From: CAYMDS01 sp964576705
GTDB taxonomy: Bacteria > Patescibacteriota > Microgenomatia > Levybacterales > UBA12049
Reading direction: 5' to 3'
Length of the DNA stretch: 64,000 bases
NCBI GenBank assembly: GCA_964576705.1
Contig: CAZNVI010000001.1
Location: 22,031 to 86,030, forward strand
Positions 36,134 through 43,504 of the stretch are shown here, piece after piece. The notes beneath the pieces are model-generated. The model ran no database searches and had not been told where the DNA came from. It was given only the letters and a program-made list of their open reading frames with translations. Both the position numbers and the translations under genes were made by a program. Positions within the stretch are counted from its first letter, which is position 1. Each line of letters begins with the position of its first letter.

Positions 36134-36907
36134 TTACCAGACTTTCCAGGGGGCTTTCCCTGACTGCCAAAGTTTCTCTAACACCATTTTGTCGCGTAAT
36201 GTATCCATGCATTGCCAAAACCCGGTATGTTTATAGGCATTCAATTGACCGGCTTTTGCCAGATTTTCCATGGGTTCCTGTTCAAATACAGTATCATCGC
36301 CTTCTATATAATCGAATACTTTAGGTTCTAAAACCATGAAACCTCCATTTATCCAAGCGCCGTCGCCATTGGGTTTCTCTCTAAAGCTAGTAATTTTAGT
36401 ATTTCCTTCAGAAAGACTGAAAATTCCGAAGCGTCCCGGCGGCTGTACAGCTATTACAGTCCCTATGACACCTTGTTTCTTATGAAATTCGATGGTGTCT
36501 TTTATATTTACATCACTTACCCCGTCTCCGTAGGTACATAGAAACGTTTCGTTTCCGACATAATCTTCAACGCGTTTCAGCCTTCCGCCAGTCATGGTAT
36601 TTTCTCCGGTCTCAACGATGGTCACTTTCCATTTTTCAGCACCATTTTTATGGACTGTATGGGTATTGTTACCCATTTCGAAAGTAACATCAGAGTTGTA
36701 TAGGGCATAATTTGCGAAGTATTCTTTAATTACGTGGGATTTATATCCGGCACAGATGATAAATTCATTAATTTCATAACTATGGTAAATCTTTAAGATA
36801 TGCCAAAGTATGGGTTTTCCGCCTAGCTCCACCATGGGCTTAGGGCGAATCCCGCTTTCTTCACTTATTCTGGTACCAAAGCCTCCAGCGAGTATCACTG
36901 CTTTCAT
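36134..36907 (-). CDS. rfbF: Glucose-1-phosphate cytidylyltransferase
   Basis: Makes CDP-glucose from glucose-1-phosphate and CTP, the entry step to CDP-linked (di)deoxy and branched sugars. The nucleotidyltransferase signature LAGGFGTRI (about 5-13) with RPKPMVELGGKPILWH is followed by typical RfbF blocks (TYGDGVSDV, PPGRFGIF, FREKPNGDGAWINGGFMV, HTGFWQCMDTLRD). I prefer the ATG at 36907 (257 aa) to the ATG at 36916, because the latter overlaps the -10 box and the former lies 7 nt after it. It is the first gene of the operon. Confidence 0.93.
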   Translation of the reverse strand: MKAVILAGGFGTRISEESGIRPKPMVELGGKPILWHILKIYHSYEINEFIICAGYKSHVIKEYFANYALYNSDVTFEMGNNTHTVHKNGAEKWKVTIVETGENTMTGGRLKRVEDYVGNETFLCTYGDGVSDVNIKDTIEFHKKQGVIGTVIAVQPPGRFGIFSLSEGNTKITSFREKPNGDGAWINGGFMVLEPKVFDYIEGDDTVFEQEPMENLAKAGQLNAYKHTGFWQCMDTLRDKMVLEKLWQSGKAPWKVW

Positions 36908-36914
36908 GGTCAAC

Positions 36915-36943
36915 ATTATAGGTCATTCTGAACCTAATGTCAA
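36915..36943 (-). promoter_or_regulatory. Perfect-consensus promoter of the CDP-sugar operon
   Basis: On the minus strand TTGACA (36938-36943), a 17-nt spacer, and TATAAT (36915-36920), then GTTGACC and the rfbF ATG at 36907. This is an exact sigma-70 consensus. Confidence 0.85.
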
Positions 36944-37010
36944 CTATAGGCTTAGAGGGCAAAGTTTATAAATTTTTGTGCGTGTCTGAAGCAAGAAACG
37001 AAAATAACAC

Positions 37011-37039
37011 TTTAAACTGAAGTTTTTTTCAAGTATAAT
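37011..37039 (+). promoter_or_regulatory. pfkA promoter
   Basis: TTTAAA (37011-37016), a 17-nt spacer, and TATAAT (37034-37039). The leader to the ATG is about 58 nt, with no obvious Shine-Dalgarno. Confidence 0.55.
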
Positions 37040-37103
37040 AATCAGATAAGTAGCTATCTAACGGCGTCAAACCTCGCTTGAAAGCTAACTTCCCGATAAA
37101 AAT

Positions 37104-38192
37104 ATGCAGAATAAGGAACCAAAAAAGATCGGTATTGTAAATGCCGGCGGTGATTGCGCCGGAATAAATGCTGTAATTTCTGCTGTGGTGAAAAGCGGCA
37201 CTAGTAAAGGATACGAATTTGTAGGCTTTGAAAGAGGTTGGGAGGGTTTACTTACCCCCCTAATGTATCGGTCATTAGATCTAAATTCGGTAAAGAATAT
37301 CAGCTTTTTAGGTGGAACCATTCTGCGGACGACAAATAGGGGCAGGTTCGGGGGTAAAATAGGTGAAGGTGAAAAAGGGGTTATCCCTGAGAAAATCTTA
37401 AAAGAAGCAAAAGGACATCTGGATGAATTGGGAATAGAAGGACTAATATTAATAGGCGGTGATGGCACTATGACTGCAGGCTTACAATTGGCTGAGTTTG
37501 GGGTAAACATAGTAGGAGTCCCGAAAACCATAGACAACGATTTGGGAAGCACTGATCAGACATTCGGGTTTAGTACTTCTGTAGAGGTAGCCGTAGATGC
37601 AATCGATAAAGTACGAACGACCGCTTTCAGTCATGATCGAGTTATCTTCGTTGAGTGCATGGGACGTTACACCGGTTGGATTTCTCTTTTTGCTGGGCTT
37701 GCAGGAGGCTCAGATGCCATATTGTTACCTGAATTTACCTTCTCTCCTGAAAAATTTCTTAATTTTCTTCGCTCCAGAAGAATTGAAGGGGATTATTCCG
37801 CTGTAGTAGTAGTCTCTGAAGGGTTACGTTTAGGAGATAATTTAGTCCATTCCGGCACTGTGAGCTCAGAAGTAAAACTCGGGGGAGTGTCATTACAATT
37901 GATGCAACTTGTTGAAAGCCTGGCGCCTGATGAATTTGAGATGAGGAATGTAGTTTTAGGACATGTCCAACGTGGTGGTTCACCTAACGCTGAAGATAGG
38001 AATTTAGCGAAATCTTATGGAGTTGAGGCTATGGAAGCATATTCCCGGGGTGAATTTAATTCTATTGTTTGTTTAAAAGCAGGCATAATGAAGTCTGTAC
38101 CAATTGAGGAAGCGGTAAAAACTTTAAAAAAGGTAACACCAGAAATTAGAGAATATCAAGTGGCTCAGAAGCTAGGCGTATATCTCCACTGA
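37104..38192 (+). CDS. pfkA: 6-phosphofructokinase
   Basis: Phosphorylates fructose-6-phosphate at C1. The 362-aa protein has NAGGDCAGINAVI (about 14-26), the phosphoryl-donor site GGDGTMTAG (about 117-125), the catalytic PKTIDNDLG (about 139-147), MGRYTGWI and GHVQRGGSPN. The two donor-specificity positions are mixed. Gly follows GGD, as in ATP-dependent enzymes, but Lys precedes TIDND, as in PPi-dependent enzymes. This combination is known in some ATP-using group III PFKs, so ATP is more likely but not certain. An MFS gene follows after 25 nt. Confidence 0.93.
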   Translation: MQNKEPKKIGIVNAGGDCAGINAVISAVVKSGTSKGYEFVGFERGWEGLLTPLMYRSLDLNSVKNISFLGGTILRTTNRGRFGGKIGEGEKGVIPEKILKEAKGHLDELGIEGLILIGGDGTMTAGLQLAEFGVNIVGVPKTIDNDLGSTDQTFGFSTSVEVAVDAIDKVRTTAFSHDRVIFVECMGRYTGWISLFAGLAGGSDAILLPEFTFSPEKFLNFLRSRRIEGDYSAVVVVSEGLRLGDNLVHSGTVSSEVKLGGVSLQLMQLVESLAPDEFEMRNVVLGHVQRGGSPNAEDRNLAKSYGVEAMEAYSRGEFNSIVCLKAGIMKSVPIEEAVKTLKKVTPEIREYQVAQKLGVYLH

Positions 38193-38217
38193 CAGTTTTT
38201 AGAACACAATTCTTCAT

Positions 38218-39396
38218 ATGAAAAATAATCGTAATCTTATTATCATCGCGCTCATAGCCTTGGTAAATTCGATAGGTTACGGAATCATAATTCCAATTTT
38301 AGAAGGTTATACCAGTAGATTTGGCTTAAGTGACTTTCAGTTCGGATTACTCTTTGCGCTTTTTTCATTGTGTCAGTTCGTGGCTACTCCAGTAATCGGA
38401 CGATTGTCTGATAAATACGGCAGAAAGCCACTCCTCGTAATTTCTCTTATCGGAACAGCGGTATCTTTTTTTATGATGGCCTTTGCGAAAAATGTCGAGG
38501 TCGTTTTTTTGGCTCGAGCATTAGACGGAATAACAGCAGGGAATATTCCGGTAGCTGCTGCAGTTATTTCAGATACGACTGAGATTAAAGACAGATCTAA
38601 AGGCTTTGCGGTTTTTGGTGCTGCATTCGGTTTCGGCTTTGTATTCGGACCTGCTATTTCAGCGTTTACAGTAGGGATATCTCAAGCATTTCCTTTTATT
38701 ATAGCCGGGATTATTTCACTGCTTGCGGTATTCGCGACCATGTTTTTCCTGCCGGAAACTAATAAATATATAGGCCAAGTCAGGAGCGGGAAACTATTTG
38801 ATTTCAAAGCCCTGTTACATGCGATACGTGATAAAAATGTCGGAAAAACATTTCTTATAACGTTATTTTATTTTTTGGCATTCGGTATTTTGATTTCCCG
38901 CTTCCAACCATTTGCCAGAAAAGTACTTATGCTATCAGAGCAGGAAATATCAATCATATTTATGATTTTTGGATTAGTAGGGCTCATCACTCAACTGTTC
39001 CTTTTGCATAAGATTACAAATAAGTTCGGACTTAAAAAAAGCTACAGCACTATGTTTATACTTATCGCAATAAGCTTCGCCGGTTTCTTTTTTACCAGAA
39101 ATCCAACTGTTTTTGTAATGCTCTCAATACTTTTAGGTTTTGCAAATGCTGCGATTAATCCCTTAACACAGACTATTCTTTCTCGAGAAACCGATGAAAA
39201 ATCACAAGGAACCATGCAGGGGTTAAATACTTCTTATATGAGTATCGGTAATATAGTAGGTCCATTAATTGCCGGTTTTTTAGCAACTTACAATGTATCG
39301 CTTCCGTTTTTAGCTTGCAGCCTTCTTTGTGTAATTTGCTTCTATCTTTCTTTTCATATTCTTAGCCCTCATGTGAAAAAAGAATCAGCTTTTTAA
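38218..39396 (+). CDS. MFS transporter (TetA/drug-efflux-like)
   Basis: A 392-aa major facilitator with about 12 TM helices. The loop 2-3 signature GRLSDKYGRKPLLV (about 62-75) is present, as is the efflux-type motif C region (GFGFVFGPAIS). It resembles TetA/MdtG-type exporters, but the substrate is unknown. It probably shares a transcript with pfkA. It is distinct from the second MFS at 58358. Confidence 0.88.
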   Translation: MKNNRNLIIIALIALVNSIGYGIIIPILEGYTSRFGLSDFQFGLLFALFSLCQFVATPVIGRLSDKYGRKPLLVISLIGTAVSFFMMAFAKNVEVVFLARALDGITAGNIPVAAAVISDTTEIKDRSKGFAVFGAAFGFGFVFGPAISAFTVGISQAFPFIIAGIISLLAVFATMFFLPETNKYIGQVRSGKLFDFKALLHAIRDKNVGKTFLITLFYFLAFGILISRFQPFARKVLMLSEQEISIIFMIFGLVGLITQLFLLHKITNKFGLKKSYSTMFILIAISFAGFFFTRNPTVFVMLSILLGFANAAINPLTQTILSRETDEKSQGTMQGLNTSYMSIGNIVGPLIAGFLATYNVSLPFLACSLLCVICFYLSFHILSPHVKKESAF

Positions 39397-39498
39397 TTAG
39401 CATACTGCTTTGGGTATCATTATTCAAAGGTTATAAAGCACCATTTCTTTCCTTCCTCTTACTTCCTTGTTATAAAATAATTACTTTTTAAATTTATT

Positions 39499-39666
39499 AT
39501 GGGATTATTAATAGATAATTTGCGACATATAACGGAAGACTATAAAACGAATTTTAGTAATGTTTCCGTAAGTTTTCTCTTTAAGCTTACTTTAGTTGTC
39601 GGAGGCGTTATGGCAGCGATTTTTGCAGAATATATGACCTTACATTTCTTAACACTGCTTGGTTAA
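39499..39666 (+). CDS. Small single-TM protein, 55 aa
   Basis: The frame reads MGLLIDNLRHITEDYKTNF, then a membrane segment (about 29-52; LVVGGVMAAIFAEYMTL) and ends LLG. A TGT-TATAAA extended -10 lies at 39468-39476, giving a short AT-rich leader. Composition and codon use look coding. I do not recognise the family. Confidence 0.45.
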   Translation: MGLLIDNLRHITEDYKTNFSNVSVSFLFKLTLVVGGVMAAIFAEYMTLHFLTLLG

Positions 39667-39696
39667 AATCTTATCGCAGTTAATCTAGAATACCTC

Positions 39697-39727
39697 TTGC
39701 TTTACGTGTACGTAGTTTTTCTATACT
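39697..39727 (+). promoter_or_regulatory. Promoter-like element ahead of a micro-ORF
   Basis: TTGCTT (39697-39702), a 19-nt spacer, and TATACT (39722-39727), with an ATG 8 nt later at 39736. Confidence 0.4.
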
Positions 39728-39735
39728 ATAGTTAT

Positions 39736-39816
39736 ATGGAAGTAGTTTTTCTAAAAAACCTTTTTATCTTATTGTTCTCTTTCGGCTTCGTTTTTGCATT
39801 TCGTAACCTAAGATAA
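39736..39816 (+). CDS. Possible 26-aa membrane micropeptide
   Basis: MEVVFLKNLFILLFSFGF followed by VFAFRNLR-stop is one hydrophobic helix with a basic end. It follows the same promoter-to-ATG spacing as the leaderless genes here. It overlaps the 3' end of the convergent rsmB-like gene by 9 nt. The evidence is only position and composition. Confidence 0.25.
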   Translation: MEVVFLKNLFILLFSFGFVFAFRNLR

Positions 39817-40755
39817 CCTTCTGATTTTTGCTACGAAAAAACCTTCCATTTCAAGTGAAGGAAATATTCTCATAGTATTAATTATACTTTCATCAAATTT
39901 AGTTTTTTTCCATACCTTAATCGGTATGTCATGGTTAATTTTGATTTCAATACCTTCAAGTTTTACGTGTTTCCCTTCTTCTTTTAATAGCCAGTTAACG
40001 ACTCCCTCATTTTCTTCAGGCGACAGAGTGCATGTTGAATAAACTATAACTCCTCCCGGTTTTGCAGCATAAAAAGCTGATCTGAGCATGCGCTTTTGAA
40101 GAAAAGATAATATCTTTATCTTTTTAAGTGACCAGTCTTTATATGATAAGGGGTCATTAGTATTAAAACGTCCTTCCATAGTGCACGGTGCGTCTACTAT
40201 AACCTTATCAAAACAGTTTGGGTATTTTTTATATATAAACTCACCTGGGATTTGAGTTATTTTTACATTTTCGACTCCTTGGATATCAAGTATTGATTTT
40301 AATTTAAATAAGCGTTTAGGGCTGATATCATTTGCTACGATTGAGCCTGTATTTTTCATCAACTGGGCAATTTGGGTTGTTTTACTTCCCGGTGCGGCTG
40401 CGATATCCAGGATTGATTCATTAGGCTTCGGGTCAAGTATTAAAGCAGGAATCATACTGGATAGGCTTTGAATATAAAAAAAACCGTTTTTAAATAAGTC
40501 CGAATCCACAAGTGTACGTTTAGACCCAGATTTTATTAGCAGAGCATTAGCATGCCAACTAACTTTATCTGTCTTTATGTCGTTTTTATTTAATAAATCG
40601 ATAAGCGTATCCTTATCGGTTTTCAGGGTGTTTATCCGGATAGATATAGGCTTTGGATCGCAATAAGACTTGAGGACTTCATTGAGTCTTTCATCTGGAA
40701 CGATTTGCCTTACTCTCTCGATAAATTTTTCAGGAAGGTTTTGCCAACATGACAT
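39808..40755 (-). CDS. RsmB/NOP2-family RNA (cytosine-5) methyltransferase
   Basis: A 315-aa SAM-dependent m5C methyltransferase acting on rRNA or tRNA. Motif I is LDIAAAPGSKTTQIAQL (about 114-130), motif IV is VDAPCTMEGR (Pro-Cys, about 185-194), and motif VI is YSTCTLSPEENE with the catalytic Cys (about 235-246). The N-terminal NusB-like RNA-binding domain of E. coli RsmB is absent, so the protein is closer to the short RsmF/NOP-like core. Whether it modifies 16S C967 or another site cannot be read from sequence. Confidence 0.9.
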   Translation of the reverse strand: MSCWQNLPEKFIERVRQIVPDERLNEVLKSYCDPKPISIRINTLKTDKDTLIDLLNKNDIKTDKVSWHANALLIKSGSKRTLVDSDLFKNGFFYIQSLSSMIPALILDPKPNESILDIAAAPGSKTTQIAQLMKNTGSIVANDISPKRLFKLKSILDIQGVENVKITQIPGEFIYKKYPNCFDKVIVDAPCTMEGRFNTNDPLSYKDWSLKKIKILSFLQKRMLRSAFYAAKPGGVIVYSTCTLSPEENEGVVNWLLKEEGKHVKLEGIEIKINHDIPIKVWKKTKFDESIINTMRIFPSLEMEGFFVAKIRRLS

Positions 40756-40838
40756 ATGGATATTATAGCTTGTAATTTGAGCTTAGGGTATAGCTATTGC
40801 GCAGCCTCAGATTATGTGTTAAAGTTACTCTTTAGAAA

Positions 40839-41999
40839 ATGATCTCAGATCTTGTAAAGTCACTAACTCCATCCCCGACTGTAACTCTTGACGCAAAGGT
40901 TAAGGATATGCAGTCCGCCGGAATTCCTGTAATCAATTTATGCGTCGGTGAGCCTGATTTCGATACGCCTTTACAGATACAAAAAGCAGCTGTAAAAGCA
41001 ATGCAGGATGGATATACCCACTATTCGCAAGTGTCAGGCTTGCCAAATCTAAAATCACAGATCGCGGATAAGTTTTTTCGTGATAATAAAATTAAATATG
41101 ATAACTCGGAAATAATTGTAGGATTAGGAAGTAAACCATTACTTTATTTAGCATATTTAACATTGCTTAATAAAGGAGATGAAGTGATCATCCCTGCACC
41201 GTCCTGGAATACTTTTGCAGAACAGGTGAGAATTTGCGGGGGAAAACCTGTTTTCGTAAACTTGAAACCACCTTTTAAACTTAAAGCAAAAGATATAAAA
41301 AATAAACTTACGAAAAAAACAAAAATTATTTTACTCAACAGTCCGTCAAATCCGACAGGGGCGGTTATAGAGAAAAAAGAGTTGATTGGCATAGCGAGTC
41401 TCGCCATAAAACATAATTTCTATATTATCTCTGATGAAATTTACGAAAAACTTTTATATAAAAATAAACATATATCTATAGCTTCATTAAATCAGAAGAT
41501 AAAAGAAAGGGTCATAACTGTAAATGGTTTTTCTAAAGCGTATGCTATGACTGGTTGGAGGATGGGGTATGCCGGAGGGCCTAAGGATGTTATAGAGGCT
41601 ATGACAAGTCTTCAAGGTCAAACTTCATCATCTGCTGTAACATTTATACAAATGGCAGGCGCCTCAGCCTTAAACGGAAGTGCTGAATCTATAAAAAAAA
41701 TGTTTCTGGAATTTAAAAAAAGACGAAAATTTATAGTTTCTGAACTAAATAAAATTAAATCTATTACAGCATTGGAACCTGAAGGGGCTTTTTATGTATT
41801 TGTATCAATCGAAAAACTATTGGGTAAGAAATATGCTACATCGAAAAAGTGGTGTGAAGCGCTTTTAGAAAAAGAATCTGTCGCCGTAGTGCCGGGAGAG
41901 GCATTCTTTTATCCGGGATATTTTAGGCTAAGTTTTGCTGCGGGTTTAGAAGATTTGAAAAAAGCGGTAAGACGGATCGAAAGGTTTTCAACTTTATGA
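40839..41999 (+). CDS. aspC: Class I aminotransferase, aspartate aminotransferase-like
   Basis: A 386-aa PLP enzyme of fold type I. It has NLCVGEPDFDTP (about 33-44), LNSPSNPTGAV, SDEIYEKL and the Schiff-base lysine in NGFSKAYAMTGWRMGYAGGP (about 228-247). It most likely interconverts aspartate and oxaloacetate using glutamate/2-oxoglutarate. Its stop overlaps the start of the PEP carboxylase gene (ATGA), so product and substrate are linked: the carboxylase makes the oxaloacetate that this enzyme aminates. Confidence 0.88.
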   Translation: MISDLVKSLTPSPTVTLDAKVKDMQSAGIPVINLCVGEPDFDTPLQIQKAAVKAMQDGYTHYSQVSGLPNLKSQIADKFFRDNKIKYDNSEIIVGLGSKPLLYLAYLTLLNKGDEVIIPAPSWNTFAEQVRICGGKPVFVNLKPPFKLKAKDIKNKLTKKTKIILLNSPSNPTGAVIEKKELIGIASLAIKHNFYIISDEIYEKLLYKNKHISIASLNQKIKERVITVNGFSKAYAMTGWRMGYAGGPKDVIEAMTSLQGQTSSSAVTFIQMAGASALNGSAESIKKMFLEFKKRRKFIVSELNKIKSITALEPEGAFYVFVSIEKLLGKKYATSKKWCEALLEKESVAVVPGEAFFYPGYFRLSFAAGLEDLKKAVRRIERFSTL

Positions 42000-43504
42000 C
42001 CAGGAAAATTCCTTCGACTATGGTTTCTCAACATCCTGATCATGCGGGAAAACCTTACTGGCATACAGAAGAATTCATAAGTACCCAGCATGAAACATTT
42101 GAGTGCTTCCTTTCATTTTCTGAACTTGGTGTTTCCGAATATAAGTGGGATTGGGAGGGAAAATTGGTAGATGAGTCAGTGATGGAAAGGTTACTAAGTC
42201 AATACTATGAATTTTTTAAAACACACCCGTTAGGTTATGATAAGTTTTTGACTTTTCGTCTGCCTAACCCCAAGGTCGAGACAGAATTTAGAATCGGTAG
42301 AGCCTTCATGGGAATATTAAGCGCAGATATGATAGCCCGCCAGTATGGATTTTATAGCCCTCCGTTGTTTGAAGTAATACTTCCTATGACTACCTCTGCT
42401 AAAGCCATGATCGAAGTGCAAGAAGCGTTTCGTGAGATAGCTTCTCTTAAACATCAGTTGTACAGAATGAGTGATCGAAATTTAAGACATATAGAATTGA
42501 TTCCGCTTTTTGAAGATGTAGAAACAATAATGAATTCAGATAAGATTTTAGATGCCTATTTAAAGATGCATAAGAAACAATTTAAATTCAGACCAAGTTA
42601 TATGCGTCCTTATGTAGCTCGTTCAGATCCGGCATTAAATGCAGGAATAGTACCTACCGTACTCGCTATTAAAGTAGCACTATCAAAGTATAAAGATTTT
42701 TCTGAGAAGGAAGATATCGCACTTTACCCGATCATAGGATCAGCTTCGCTTCCGTTCAGAGGAGGATTAACGCCGCTAAATGTCGAATCATTTGCCAATG
42801 AATATAAGGGGATAAAAACTGCACTTATTCAAAGTGCTTTCAGATATGACTACGGAAAAAAAGATGTGCTGAGAGCTGTAAAAAAACTTGAAAAACTTTT
42901 GCCTTCCCACCAAGCGGTTAATGTTACACCGCAAGAGGAAAAGGAAATAAGAGAGATGGTAGTATTTTTCGAAGAATTTTACCGTCCGGTTATTGAAGGG
43001 ATCGCTGAGCAAATTAATGCTATTTCCTCTATGTTGCCGCGAAGGCGGGAAAGGGTTCAGCACATAGGATTATTCGGATACTCAAGAGGTGTCGGGAAGG
43101 TGAAGCTGCCTAGAGCTATCGGGTTTACAGCTGCGTTGTATTCTCTGGGGGTGCCTCCAGAGTTGATTGGAACCGGAAGAGGTTTGCAAAAATCAGAAAA
43201 GTTGGGGTACCTTATGACTTTAGAAAAACATTATGTAAACATAAAAGAAGATCTTAAAAGAGCAGGTAGGTATTTAAATAAAAAGAATTTACATATTCTT
43301 TCTAAGCAAAATTCAGCTTGGAAGGCCGTCGAGACCGATGTAAAAGTAATTGAGAAATACGTGGGAGCGCTGCTTGGTCCCAAGTCGAAAGAAGAAAAAC
43401 AGCATAATGAATTAACAACCGAGATTGTTGAGAAGTTAGACGAGGGTACGTCACTTGCCAAGCTTATTCAAGACGCCGCAGTCTTAAGAAAGAGCTTAGG
43501 TTAA
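41996..43504 (+). CDS. ppcA: Phosphoenolpyruvate carboxylase, archaeal type
   Basis: Fixes bicarbonate onto PEP to give oxaloacetate. The 502-aa length and the opening TMVSQHPDHAGKPYW are those of the archaeal-type PEPC family (PpcA), not the 900-aa bacterial enzyme. Further family blocks are LTFRLPNPKVETEFR, ERVQHIGLFGYSRGVG and FTAALYSLGVPPELIGTGRGL. It is coupled to aspC and overlaps the 3' end of the convergent GH130-like gene by 9 nt. Archaeal-type PEPC is patchily found in bacteria, so horizontal acquisition is plausible. Confidence 0.93.
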   Translation: MTRKIPSTMVSQHPDHAGKPYWHTEEFISTQHETFECFLSFSELGVSEYKWDWEGKLVDESVMERLLSQYYEFFKTHPLGYDKFLTFRLPNPKVETEFRIGRAFMGILSADMIARQYGFYSPPLFEVILPMTTSAKAMIEVQEAFREIASLKHQLYRMSDRNLRHIELIPLFEDVETIMNSDKILDAYLKMHKKQFKFRPSYMRPYVARSDPALNAGIVPTVLAIKVALSKYKDFSEKEDIALYPIIGSASLPFRGGLTPLNVESFANEYKGIKTALIQSAFRYDYGKKDVLRAVKKLEKLLPSHQAVNVTPQEEKEIREMVVFFEEFYRPVIEGIAEQINAISSMLPRRRERVQHIGLFGYSRGVGKVKLPRAIGFTAALYSLGVPPELIGTGRGLQKSEKLGYLMTLEKHYVNIKEDLKRAGRYLNKKNLHILSKQNSAWKAVETDVKVIEKYVGALLGPKSKEEKQHNELTTEIVEKLDEGTSLAKLIQDAAVLRKSLG

